A stretch of DNA of 37,603 bases from Anaerolineales bacterium (GTDB taxonomy: Bacteria; Chloroflexota; Anaerolineae; Anaerolineales; UBA11579): assembly GCA_016932165.1 (NCBI GenBank), contig JAFGDK010000090.1, forward strand, positions 1 to 37,603, read 5' to 3'. Of the stretch, positions 29,533 to 37,603 are shown piece by piece. The notes below the pieces were generated by a model, which did not search any database, had not been told where the DNA came from, and was given only the letters and a program-made list of their open reading frames with translations. Positions within the stretch are counted from its first letter, which is position 1. Each line of letters begins with the position of its first letter. The position numbers and the translations under genes were made by a program.

Positions 29533-29949
29533 TCATCCAAACATCCTTTTCACTACGGCATCCGCCAACTCCTGGGTTTGCAATTCAGGCCAGCTCACCC
29601 GCTGTAACAAGGCCATCCCCCGCCGGGAGAAGATTTCATTCAGCAGCACCTCACGCACCTGGTCGCTGGCTTTCTGCGCCTCAGTCTTATGCCCTATCTC
29701 CCCGTCAATGTCCACCGGGTAACTCCGCCCCTGGTGGATCACAAAATCAACCACCTTATCCTCCTCCGGGATAGATACCACCGTTGAAAACTCCACCTGA
29801 AAGCTAATATCCTCATCACGCATCCCGGCGCCCTTGCAAGCCCGGTAAAACCGCTCTTCAAGGTCTGAGGCAGTCGTACCATGCACATACAAGGTCAGCC
29901 CCTCCTCCTCGGCAGGAAAATCAAAGCGGTTTATCTTCATCCGTGCCAT
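29533..29949 (-). CDS. Phage protein, possible PD-(D/E)XK nuclease-like fold
   Basis: 138 residues from ATG 29949, which overlaps the stop of the preceding tail gene by one base (TGATG) and has GAGGGA upstream. The core VVDFVIHQGRSYPVDIDGE with Asp68, Asp80 and Asp82, then QKASDQVREVLLNE, looks like the D...(E/D)-x-D-G...K..D..R pattern of Vsr/DUF559-type endonuclease folds. The His in the usual DGxxH position is shifted to 87. Within a tail module a nuclease would be unexpected; it may be a structural reuse of the fold or a packing helper. The assignment is tentative. Confidence 0.6.
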   Translation of the reverse strand: MARMKINRFDFPAEEEGLTLYVHGTTASDLEERFYRACKGAGMRDEDISFQVEFSTVVSIPEEDKVVDFVIHQGRSYPVDIDGEIGHKTEAQKASDQVREVLLNEIFSRRGMALLQRVSWPELQTQELADAVVKRMFG

Positions 29950-32780
29950 CAGATTTCCCTCAAGGTCAGCTGCAAAGTCCCGCCCCACATATTCAGGATG
30001 TCATTCTGGAACATCCGCAGCACGCTTGGCGGTTCCACCACCACGTACTTCCCGTCCAACTGCTCCCACACAGACCGCATATAGATCCGGCTTGAACTGG
30101 TCGCCGCCTCTTTCAGCCAGGTCACAAAATCATCCGGGTCGTGGTCGTATCCCACCCCGGAGAGGTCCCGCTGCGTGCCGCTGACCTTCAAGCACATATT
30201 CCACTGGTACTTGACCGGAGTCCTCGCAAAGCCTTCCAGCACAGTCGCATTGACAATCGGTGGCGTATCCTCATCTTTGGTCACCAGCCGCAGACGGTAT
30301 CGGATCTGGTACACCTCGCCCTCATTGACCGTCAGTGTATCCGCCGGGTTCACCCGGAACACACCCGCATAAATCCAGCTGTCCGTACCCACATCCTCAT
30401 TCACCTGGTAATCCAGATGCACCTCCACATCCGAACTCAGGTTCTCCACCGCCGCACTTATTTCTTTGATCAGCTTCGGCAGGCGGGACACCCCCATATC
30501 AATTGTGCTCGATACCAGGTGCGCCTCCGGGTAATAGGTCATCCCGCTGTCCTTCAAGGGGTTGAAGGTATGCCTCGGCCAGTCCTGGTAGACTATCTCA
30601 CCGCCCACTGAAAGCCATAATCTGGGGCGGTAGCTGTCCTGTATATACATCTCCTCGATCTTCGCCCCGCTCGCCCATCCCCTGAAAACCTCGTGCCAGC
30701 CAAAGGAACCCTGCGGCTGCACCAGCACGCTTGAATACCCGTCCGACTGGATCGCCGCCATGATCCCCGGCGGTGTCCCCAGCAGCTTCACGCACTTGCC
30801 CCGCCTGTCATCCGGCAGGCCGTTATCCTTGTCCGGCCCGATATTCGAGAGGTCATACGTCCCGCTGGCATCATACAACCGCTGGACCGCATACCCGCCC
30901 CACGAGAAATAGGAATACAATCCGTGAGACAGCACTGCCTCGCCGTTGTTCTCCGACTGGGTGAACCCGATCTCTCCCAACTGTTTTGTAGCGTAATCTT
31001 CATACTTGTATATGCGGTAAACGCTGTCCGTACTGGGGTTGGTAGACCAGTTTGCCGCCACCGTCAACGCCGTGGCTGTATTCGATGCAATCGCCCTGAC
31101 CTGCCCCTCACCCGTCCCGTCCTCAATTTCCACATAGTAGCCAGCATACCCGTTCACCGGCCAGTTTGCCCCTGAATCGGTCAAACTGGCCGCTGCCCCG
31201 GCAGTTGCAATCCCCCGGTAATATTCGGTCTCGTTTGGCACCAGCAGATAGCGCCCGTCAGGTTTGAACGCATACACCATCCCGTTATGCGCCAGCGCCC
31301 CATTGATCGGCGTATCCGTGCTCCCGATCTTTATGCTGGGGCCGAACTGGTAATCCGTACCCCACGCCTGGGCAGCCTCCGCCCGTCCAAAATGGCTCGC
31401 CGTGGGGGTCAGCGTCCTGAAACGGTAAATCTCCGTTTCCCTCTGCTCGTTGCTGGACTGATTGACAACCAGCAGTTCCGCCTTCCACGAACTATCGTCA
31501 AACTCATGCGCCGGGGGCGATCCGCCCTCATTCCAACGCATCCGCAGCATCACCACATCCTCATAGCCAAACAATACCTCGCTGTCCAGCACCGCCAAAC
31601 AGACCACCGCTGCATCAATCTGGTCGCCGCTGGACGGGGTTATATCCTGCCAAATATCCGTGTGGTAGATCACATATTCGCTGTCCGTACTGGGGTTAAT
31701 ATCCCAGGCGGCCACTGTCAGCGAAGTGGCATCGTTGTCCGTGATCTCCCTCGATTGTCCCGCCCCCGTCCCGGCAACAATCTTCACCCAGTCCCCAATC
31801 CATTCATCAGCCGTCCATAATTTGTTGCTGTCAACAAGCGTGGTGCCTATCGCAGAAGTCGCTACGCCCCGGTCTCCGTTGATGTACAGGTTGCTTGCCC
31901 CGCCGTCTGCCTGCTGGTCTACTGCATACAGCGCCCCCCGAAACTCAAAGAACCTGAACTTTCTGTCCTCCACCGCCGAGAGAAGGCGGTAATACAGGCT
32001 AAAAACCGCATTTCCCCACCCGCCGCCTGCCCGGTCATATTCTTTTGAACCCCCCCCGTCAACGTCCACCCCGATCTCCCAATGGTTGGCAGCATCATCA
32101 GATGATCCCGCCACCAAATAAATCCAGATCGTTGTGCCTATCGTGGCAGACCCGCCAGACATATCCACTTTCACCAAATAAAGCTCGTTTTCGTTATAGT
32201 CAGAAGCAGATAGTGTGCTGGCTTTTAGTTGTGTCCCAGGGGTGCCTGAGTTGTCGGCGTTCAGGCGCACCGATAGGCTGCCAGGGCTTCCAACACGTCT
32301 TAACCACAGCCATACAGAATCGTATGCGTCCCAGGCCGATGAACAAGTGATCGAATGGGCGATAGCATAGGCATTAGCCCCCGCATACATCGAGATAAAA
32401 CCCAGGTCTCCGGGCAAATTCTGATACCCCTCCGAGAAGAGATCATCAGGTTTGCTGAACTTCCAGTTTGGCACCGGGAACACCTTCCCCGGCGTGAGTG
32501 TCCAGGCCATCTTGCCGTCTGCATACCGGGTGGCATCGTCCACAAAGCTGTCATTCGCTCTGCCGCCCTCCCAGGTGCGCTGCTCGATGTGAGACATCCC
32601 CGGTTCCCAGTCCCCAAACTTGGTGCCGCCCTCGCTGAAATGCACCGTGCTCGGTGTCACCGGGATCTCGTTGATACTCCGTGGCCCGTTCTCCAGCCGC
32701 AGCCCCCAGGTCTGCACCCCATCGCTCAAGCTGATCTGGTGCGTGGGGCGCTTCACGCCGGGGTAAACCTTAATCGTCAT
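29949..32780 (-). CDS. Large phage tail protein
   Basis: A 943-residue, beta-rich phage structural protein. Its bulk and place after the capsid and adaptor genes suit a tail/nozzle or receptor-binding component of a short-tailed phage. Two copies of a ~65-residue beta module are visible (about 310-373 and 520-590), each with W...GxxVxIxxGtGxGQxRxI, a LTVAA strand and NPSTDS.Y.IY. AGGAGGG precedes ATG 32780. The N terminus (MTIKVYPGVKRPTHQISLSD) is not a recognised signal. A tail-fibre function is possible but not proven. Confidence 0.75.
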   Translation of the reverse strand: MTIKVYPGVKRPTHQISLSDGVQTWGLRLENGPRSINEIPVTPSTVHFSEGGTKFGDWEPGMSHIEQRTWEGGRANDSFVDDATRYADGKMAWTLTPGKVFPVPNWKFSKPDDLFSEGYQNLPGDLGFISMYAGANAYAIAHSITCSSAWDAYDSVWLWLRRVGSPGSLSVRLNADNSGTPGTQLKASTLSASDYNENELYLVKVDMSGGSATIGTTIWIYLVAGSSDDAANHWEIGVDVDGGGSKEYDRAGGGWGNAVFSLYYRLLSAVEDRKFRFFEFRGALYAVDQQADGGASNLYINGDRGVATSAIGTTLVDSNKLWTADEWIGDWVKIVAGTGAGQSREITDNDATSLTVAAWDINPSTDSEYVIYHTDIWQDITPSSGDQIDAAVVCLAVLDSEVLFGYEDVVMLRMRWNEGGSPPAHEFDDSSWKAELLVVNQSSNEQRETEIYRFRTLTPTASHFGRAEAAQAWGTDYQFGPSIKIGSTDTPINGALAHNGMVYAFKPDGRYLLVPNETEYYRGIATAGAAASLTDSGANWPVNGYAGYYVEIEDGTGEGQVRAIASNTATALTVAANWSTNPSTDSVYRIYKYEDYATKQLGEIGFTQSENNGEAVLSHGLYSYFSWGGYAVQRLYDASGTYDLSNIGPDKDNGLPDDRRGKCVKLLGTPPGIMAAIQSDGYSSVLVQPQGSFGWHEVFRGWASGAKIEEMYIQDSYRPRLWLSVGGEIVYQDWPRHTFNPLKDSGMTYYPEAHLVSSTIDMGVSRLPKLIKEISAAVENLSSDVEVHLDYQVNEDVGTDSWIYAGVFRVNPADTLTVNEGEVYQIRYRLRLVTKDEDTPPIVNATVLEGFARTPVKYQWNMCLKVSGTQRDLSGVGYDHDPDDFVTWLKEAATSSSRIYMRSVWEQLDGKYVVVEPPSVLRMFQNDILNMWGGTLQLTLREI

Positions 32781-32810
32781 AATCCTGATCCCTCCTGGTA
32801 GATGTTTGAG

Positions 32811-34073
32811 CTAATAAGTACTCAGCGTGCCGTTAATCGTGTTGCTCCCGCCGCTGACCAGATCACGGGTATAAATGGTTGTGCCAGCCACGTTCTGCAA
32901 ATCTGTTCCCACATCGTGGATCGTGACGCTGTCCAGCCAGGCAGTATCGTCCGAAAGGTTGAAGCCCACGTCTGTCACCAGAGAGTTATAAAGCTCACAG
33001 CCCAGCATCCATGTTTGGTCGCCCCCATCGGAGATACATTGCCCATAGGTGTGGTGATATTTGCCGTTGATCCTCACAATGTCGGTTTCATTGTGCGTGG
33101 TCGAAGCCTGGTGGTTTGTTTCTGTCCCCAGGTTGTAAATCTCACAATCAATTTCAACCGCTTTGGTGGTAATTCCATTAAGATCATCGTAATTCAGGCC
33201 GTCACCGCGGTAATTGTGAACCGAGCAGCCCTGGAACATGATCTCATCCACGCCAGCAATCGTTACCTGCCCTCCGCCTGAAAAATCACAGTTTTTAAAA
33301 TAAGCTTTCAAGCCGCCAGAGGCGCTATTGTTCCTGATGCGAACGCCGCCCAGGAAAGTGACCCCCTCAACGTAATAAGTCAGGCTGTCCTTTTGCCAGG
33401 CAGCACACAGGCTGTCGAGGGCAGCAATATCAGCATCCGGCTCTCTGTCGTCAAAGGTGCGGATATACAGGCGGTCGGTGGCTGTATCGTAGTAAAACGA
33501 ATTGGCGGCCGCATCCACCTCGGCGATGCTGGCCTTTGGCGTCAGGTGTTGGGGGTCGCCAAACGCGTCCAGGTTGTTGTAGTCAATCACATTGGCGACA
33601 TAGTCATAGGTATGCGCTGACTGCGACCAGTAATAATTGTCCACGCCCGTCCACGAACCCAGGTTGTCAGTCTGGCTGGATGAAAGCGTTGGATTATCCA
33701 CCCCGATCAACTCCATGCTGCGAGACAACCCTGAGTAACCAGCGCTTTTGTGGAAGAACCCTTTCAGGTACACCCGGTCGGCATCCCCGGCGCTTTCCGC
33801 CGCCCCAAGCGTGGCAAAGGCGTTATCCCAATCTGCACCAGAATTGCCGTCGTCCCCGTTGTCGGCATCCACGTAGTAGGTTTTGGTAACGCTGATACCA
33901 GCCCTGGCCTGCAGATTGAAATCTTTCGCCCGGAATTGGCGCCCCCGCTGCTCGATGGTGAACGGCAAACTCCACAACCAGCCGGTTGGTTCAGAGACCT
34001 GTAACCAGGAAATCCCCCTGAAACTCCCCAGCGGCTGGGCAATGATTCCCAAAAGCCTCCCAAATGACCGCAT
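32811..34073 (-). CDS. Phage tail/spike protein with right-handed beta-helix
   Basis: 420 residues. After ~60 N-terminal residues comes the DUF1565-like opening YYVDADNGDDGNSGADWDNA, then short strand-turn repeats with Asn/Gly/Asp turns (SGGLKAYFKNCDFSGGG, DGLNYDDLNGITTKAVEIDC), as in parallel beta-helix tailspikes and polysaccharide-binding proteins. It could bind or cut surface polysaccharide; no catalytic pair is clear. Its ATG begins directly after the stop of the 93-residue gene (TAGATG). Confidence 0.75.
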   Translation of the reverse strand: MRSFGRLLGIIAQPLGSFRGISWLQVSEPTGWLWSLPFTIEQRGRQFRAKDFNLQARAGISVTKTYYVDADNGDDGNSGADWDNAFATLGAAESAGDADRVYLKGFFHKSAGYSGLSRSMELIGVDNPTLSSSQTDNLGSWTGVDNYYWSQSAHTYDYVANVIDYNNLDAFGDPQHLTPKASIAEVDAAANSFYYDTATDRLYIRTFDDREPDADIAALDSLCAAWQKDSLTYYVEGVTFLGGVRIRNNSASGGLKAYFKNCDFSGGGQVTIAGVDEIMFQGCSVHNYRGDGLNYDDLNGITTKAVEIDCEIYNLGTETNHQASTTHNETDIVRINGKYHHTYGQCISDGGDQTWMLGCELYNSLVTDVGFNLSDDTAWLDSVTIHDVGTDLQNVAGTTIYTRDLVSGGSNTINGTLSTY

Positions 34074-34355
34074 CTACTTCCCCCACTGGTACTGGATATC
34101 CGCCGTGGCCGCTTCCTCGATCACCTTGAGCGTCGATCCAGCCACCCAGATCATCACCGGAGGATCGCCAGCCTTCAACTGGAATCCCTTGCTGGCAGTC
34201 GGGGTTGTCCCATCCAGCGTAATGCGCACATTCTGCTCCAGCGCCTGGATGATCAGCTTGTAAGCCCCATCCGGCGGGGTCAGTGTAGTTGCGCTAGCGA
34301 TCGCGGTGCCGTCATAGTGGCCGGCAATCGGTTCAAATTTCAACATATCCATCAT
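34074..34355 (-). CDS. Small phage structural protein
   Basis: 93 residues, beta-rich (YKLIIQALEQNVRITLDGT, DPPVMIWVAGSTLKVIEE), with AGGAGGG just before ATG 34355. It lies between the adaptor-like and beta-helix genes. This size and position suit a head- or tail-joining or decoration protein. No family recognised. Confidence 0.65.
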   Translation of the reverse strand: MMDMLKFEPIAGHYDGTAIASATTLTPPDGAYKLIIQALEQNVRITLDGTTPTASKGFQLKAGDPPVMIWVAGSTLKVIEEAATADIQYQWGK

Positions 34356-34364
34356 GCCCTCCTA

Positions 34365-35207
34365 TCACTCTCGCCCGAGTCCCAATCCGCGGCTGGTTCT
34401 GCGTCCCTTCCAAATCGGATGGAGCATCTTCTGGCGGTTCAGTTCAGACCGCGCCTCGTTCAGCCGATCCAATAGGAACTCGCTGTGCCCATCCAGCCGG
34501 GATGTCTGCCAGACCAGCGCTTTCTCCACCACCGCCGCCGCGGCCAGCGCCGGGTGAATGCTCTCATGGATCACATCGTTGTAGGCGCTCACCCTGGGAT
34601 GGATGCTTTCGTACCACACCCGGATATCCCGCCCGCCCTCCGGCTGCTGGCGGAGGACGATCAGCCCGGTATTTCCCGCCGCAGCGGGGACAAAACACCA
34701 ATCCTGCACGCGCACCCAGCGGTTGTCATCGGCATCGTCCAGGTTTCCCTGGATATCCACCTGGCGCGGCGGGCGGCGCTTCCAGGCCGCCGCGGCGGCA
34801 TACTCTGTCTTGCCCGTCGCGGTATCCAGAGTGGTTGTATCCACATTGAGGATATCTCCCAGACTGCGCAGGGCCAGATTCACCAGTTGGATCATCGGAT
34901 GCAGCGCATAAATCCCGCTGACCAGCCCGTACAGATCCCCTGAAGCGACCGCCGCCGTCATCGCAGGAAAGCTGAGCGTGCCCGTGCTGTCCACATAGCT
35001 GGAGACGCGGCCGAACTCCCCTTCCGGGCTTTCTCCATCCGCCTCCAGGATGATCACCGTCCCGTCTTTCCAGTCGTCATCCCTGCCGGTATCGATCAAC
35101 TTGCTGTCCACCAGCGTAGCAGCAGACCCGCCGGTGGCCTCCCCCACCTGGAGCTGGCCCAACTCGGCCCAGGCGTCCCGCAGTAATTGCCAGAGCGTGT
35201 ATGTCAT
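34365..35207 (-). CDS. Phage head-tail adaptor-like protein
   Basis: 280 residues from ATG 35207 (GGAGGACAA before it). The N-terminal YTLWQLLRDAWAELG and the helical C terminus (IHPALAAAAVVEKALVWQTSRL, FLLDRLNEARSELNRQKM) resemble adaptor/gatekeeper proteins that follow the capsid gene. The middle carries a beta module (DDWKDGTVIILEADGESPEGE) like those in the 943-residue tail protein. The function is inferred from position. Confidence 0.65.
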   Translation of the reverse strand: MTYTLWQLLRDAWAELGQLQVGEATGGSAATLVDSKLIDTGRDDDWKDGTVIILEADGESPEGEFGRVSSYVDSTGTLSFPAMTAAVASGDLYGLVSGIYALHPMIQLVNLALRSLGDILNVDTTTLDTATGKTEYAAAAAWKRRPPRQVDIQGNLDDADDNRWVRVQDWCFVPAAAGNTGLIVLRQQPEGGRDIRVWYESIHPRVSAYNDVIHESIHPALAAAAVVEKALVWQTSRLDGHSEFLLDRLNEARSELNRQKMLHPIWKGRRTSRGLGLGRE

Positions 35208-35460
35208 TTGTCCTCCAATCAATTCGTACCAAGTTCCTACTCATCATGTTCTAACTGCAGTCGACCACCCCCACCCGGGAGAATGCAAAGCAGACGGCAA
35301 GGGACAAGTCTACGAAAACATTAAAAATTGTAAATTTTAAACATTCCACAATTTAAATTGTATAACCAGCGGGATGAGGTGAGTCAGGTATGCCGGATAC
35401 ATCTCGATTGCTGCTCCCTACTCACCTCAATTTCCCGCTGCTCAGCCGCAGATAAGAGAA
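35208..35460. other. Gap between capsid and adaptor genes
   Basis: About 250 bases with no supportable ORF. It holds a strong inverted repeat (35368-35439) and an AT-rich palindrome ACAATTTAAATTGT (35348-35361). Confidence 0.55.
35368..35439 (-). terminator. Post-capsid stem-loop (partial terminator candidate)
   Basis: AGCGGG and GAGGTGAGT (35368-35384) pair with ACTCACCTC and CCCGCT (35420-35439), broken by a small internal loop, with a 35-nt loop. It directly follows the capsid gene. Such sites often lower transcription after the abundant capsid message. Confidence 0.5.
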
Positions 35461-36597
35461 CTACGTCGTGATCCCGGTGATCTTGCCGTGCGCCTTATCA
35501 TTGGCCACCAGCAAAGAGAACTCACCAACCACCTCGCCGCGGATGCTGTCGCCCACCCGGGCCAGCTCGTAAGCTGCGAAGGGACGCAGGGCGTAGTAAC
35601 CAACCTTATCCGACTGGAGCACGTAAGCCGTGCCGGTCGGGCACCAACGGTCCATCACCAGCTCCAGCTCACCGTACTGGGTGATCACCCGCTCAATGGC
35701 GTTGAGACCGATGCGGTTGTCATCCTGGGTCAGGCGCACGAAGCTGGAGTTATCCAACAGGCCGCGCAGGTCGTTGGCCACGCGCGGGTTCATCACCAGC
35801 AGATCAGGATACCCGCCGTCCATGATGATCTCTTCCATCAGGCCGTCAATATCAGACTTGGCAATCGCCCCGCCGGCGTTGACGCTGTTATCGGTGATAA
35901 AGGTATCCAGTCCGCCGGCAGCGCGCGGCGAGGTGGCCGAACCTTCCACCCGCTCCCCGTAGAAAGCCATCCGCTCCACCAGGCGCAGCAGGTGCGGCAC
36001 GGCTTTGTTGGCCTGGTACATAAACTCGTCCTGCACACCGTGCTGGGTGATAGCCTGCAGTGTGCCGGAGACTTTAATCGCCTTCTGAAAGATGCTGGTG
36101 TAGTTATACGGTGCGCTGATGTCAGTGATCGGGCCGTAGTCGGCGTCGTCCCCTTCCAGGCGGGCCATGCCCACAATGTAGATCGTGGTATCGTCGGCGT
36201 GGGCCGCCGCGCTGCTGCCCCCGAAACCGCGGGCATACACCTCCAGCGTGTTGGCAGTCGCATTGCTGGACTTGACCACCATCTTCTCGCTTTCCACCAG
36301 GATGATATGCCCGTCCTGGAACTTGCTGGCGTCATCCACAGTCAGCCCGGTGGTGTCCGAATCATTCCACCCTGCCGCATCGTTGATCGCATCATCCAGC
36401 GGGTCAAGCTCATCCTCCAGCAGTTCGATCTTGTAGCCGTCCATGCGGATCTGGAACTTTTCCACCGCGCTGTTCAACCCCACTTTAGCCAGCAGCGGGG
36501 TATCGCGCGGGTCGATCATCGAGATCACATCGCTGATCGCCCGCCCCTGCGGGGTGGTGTCGCTGTAAACTGTTTTGGGTTGGTCAATTATCGTCAT
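35461..36597 (-). CDS. Major capsid protein, SU10/DUF5309-like
   Basis: A 378-residue capsid protein of the SU10-type (DUF5309) family, an HK97-fold group of short-tailed phages. Signs are RAISDVISMIDPRDTPLL at the start, ERMAFYGERVEGSAT..RAAGGLDTFI in the middle, DLLVMNPRVANDLRGLLD and the end stretch YVLQSDKVGYYALRPFAAYELARVGDS (given in part). A beta module at about 75-150 (DASKFQDGHIILVESEKMVV) is inserted in the capsid fold. AAAGGAGGTTTTG precedes ATG 36597; the TTG one codon upstream is less likely. Confidence 0.85.
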   Translation of the reverse strand: MTIIDQPKTVYSDTTPQGRAISDVISMIDPRDTPLLAKVGLNSAVEKFQIRMDGYKIELLEDELDPLDDAINDAAGWNDSDTTGLTVDDASKFQDGHIILVESEKMVVKSSNATANTLEVYARGFGGSSAAAHADDTTIYIVGMARLEGDDADYGPITDISAPYNYTSIFQKAIKVSGTLQAITQHGVQDEFMYQANKAVPHLLRLVERMAFYGERVEGSATSPRAAGGLDTFITDNSVNAGGAIAKSDIDGLMEEIIMDGGYPDLLVMNPRVANDLRGLLDNSSFVRLTQDDNRIGLNAIERVITQYGELELVMDRWCPTGTAYVLQSDKVGYYALRPFAAYELARVGDSIRGEVVGEFSLLVANDKAHGKITGITT

Positions 36598-36701
36598 CAA
36601 AACCTCCTTTATTTGTCAGCAGGTAGTCATCAGTTGTCAGTAGTCGGCAGCCTGTTCTCAGCAATAACATGCAAACGCCCGGCGGCTGACCGGCTATTCA
36701 A

Positions 36702-37376
36702 TCAGAAGATATCCAATCCCTTCTGGCGGAATTCGCGCTTCAGGGCAGTCAGGGCGTTGATATCGCCCGGTCTGATCTGCACCCGGCGCCGGCGGTATTC
36801 CTGCGCCAAGTCATCAACAGCCTGCCCGCCAGCAGGGATCACCGCGCTGGCCGCCGTCACCAACGGGTGAGAGGATTCCTCACCTCCCCCCAATGTCAGC
36901 GCCAGCAGTCCCTCCACCAGATCCAGGTAAGCGGCCAGGTCCCCAACCTCCCGGTGGCGCAGGAGCAATGCGGTGGCATCCTCGCTGCCCCGGATTCCCG
37001 GCAGATTGGCCAGCGAGAGGATCTTCTCCTCCAGCGCGTCCGGCCCAATCGCGGCGGGTTTTGCTTCCTCCCCGGCAGCCGCTTCCGCCGCCTCGACCGC
37101 CGCCCGCAAGGCATCCGCATCCTGGCGCAGCGTGCTCAGCTCGCGGTACTGCTTCTCCAGCTGCGCCCAGCGCTTGTCCTTGACGCTCTGGAAGCGCCGG
37201 TTGACCTCTTTTTCGATCAGCGCGGCCAGGTCCTCTGCCATTCCACCGCCCTGCTGTGAAGCATCCGAAAGCGAAATCTCCGCCCCCAAACCTGGCTGAC
37301 CACCCGGCTGGCCTGAATCCCGGGCCGCAACACCCGGCTCCCCGCCCGCGGGGCTGCTCTCCATAATCTCTTTCAT
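36702..37376 (-). CDS. Putative phage scaffolding protein
   Basis: 224 residues: a Gly/Pro/Ser-rich start, a long charged coiled coil (about 45-105, with RRFQSVKDKRWAQLEKQYREL) and an Ala-rich helical end. This composition and its place immediately before the capsid gene are typical of scaffolds that shape the procapsid. GGGAGGAAATCGG precedes ATG 37376. No protease signature. Confidence 0.75.
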   Translation of the reverse strand: MKEIMESSPAGGEPGVAARDSGQPGGQPGLGAEISLSDASQQGGGMAEDLAALIEKEVNRRFQSVKDKRWAQLEKQYRELSTLRQDADALRAAVEAAEAAAGEEAKPAAIGPDALEEKILSLANLPGIRGSEDATALLLRHREVGDLAAYLDLVEGLLALTLGGGEESSHPLVTAASAVIPAGGQAVDDLAQEYRRRRVQIRPGDINALTALKREFRQKGLDIF

Positions 37377-37603
37377 CCGATTTCCTCCCTGAAAATGGTG
37401 TTTTGTGAGACTATATTAGCACAATTGTTCTATATATTAATCCAGGGTAACAACCGTAAAAGGGGTTGATAGCAAGGCAAGTGATCAGTGATTGGTGATT
37501 TGGGAGGAGAGTTTTTTTATCATCGCCGACAATTCCTTAGCTTTTCCAATCGCATATTAAATCCCTGACTTCGAGAAAGCCATGTTCCCAATCAAAAACC
37601 CAT
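37377..37603. other. End of window, no gene seen
   Basis: About 230 AT-rich bases. No portal, terminase or integrase reading frame begins before the edge. Confidence 0.5.

Noticed and set aside
35488-36870. Long plus-strand ORF (460 codons) opposite the capsid gene
   Set aside because: It is the antisense shadow of the capsid and scaffold genes; the protein has no recognisable fold and no ribosome-binding site.

Overview
This is a bacterial chromosomal segment of moderate GC. The gene families and promoter style suggest Chloroflexota, probably an Anaerolineae-like anaerobe: selenocysteine use, a NACHT-HEAT protein, DUF11/SdrD-type surface proteins, and many genes with a TATAAT-like box only 6-7 nt before the ATG. 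The taxon is an inference. A marker-gene or genome comparison would settle it.

Layout. 1-5 kb: tRNA-His, a YihY-type membrane protein, a divergent NAD(P)H-hydrate epimerase, a NarL-family histidine kinase, ribosomal protein L25 and an AhpD-like protein. 5.5-9.9 kb (minus strand): a selenium block reading selD - yedE - yedF - cysteine desulfurase - DUF3343. SelD is itself a selenoprotein, with in-frame UGA as Sec21. 10-20.6 kb: a tRNA 3' remnant, a lipoprotein alkaline phosphatase, a diguanylate cyclase, an alpha/beta hydrolase, a small lipoprotein, hisS, a second selenoprotein (peroxiredoxin with Sec at the peroxidatic site), a PlsC-like acyltransferase, an esterase, a DUF4256 protein and a Crp/Fnr regulator. 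21-27.2 kb: a NACHT-HEAT NTPase coupled to a coiled-coil/zinc-ribbon protein, and a large surface protein. 27.5-37.4 kb: a minus-strand phage structural and lysis module (scaffold, SU10-type capsid, adaptor, tail proteins, endolysin, holin) with no replication, integration or packaging genes in view.

The most interesting signal is a pair of homologous leaders, one upstream of selD (9685-9842) and one upstream of yedE (8354-8510). Each holds a Shine-Dalgarno-preceded mini-ORF of exactly 36 codons including the stop. In each, codon 10 is UGA, followed by a hairpin whose loop places GGU at +20 to +22 after the UGA, almost the same place as in the E. coli fdhF SECIS. Reading UGA as Sec extends both peptides to 35 residues with conserved residues after the UGA and stops at the same codon. 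A conserved segment inside the read-through part is complementary to the top of a conserved downstream hairpin. In the selD copy that hairpin is a terminator with a U run. I propose a Sec-tRNA-sensing attenuator: when Sec is plentiful the ribosome reads through UGA, covers the antiterminator and lets the terminator form; when Sec is scarce it stops at UGA and selD/yedE are expressed. The ORFs, UGAs, hairpins and complementarity are visible in the sequence; the mechanism is inference.
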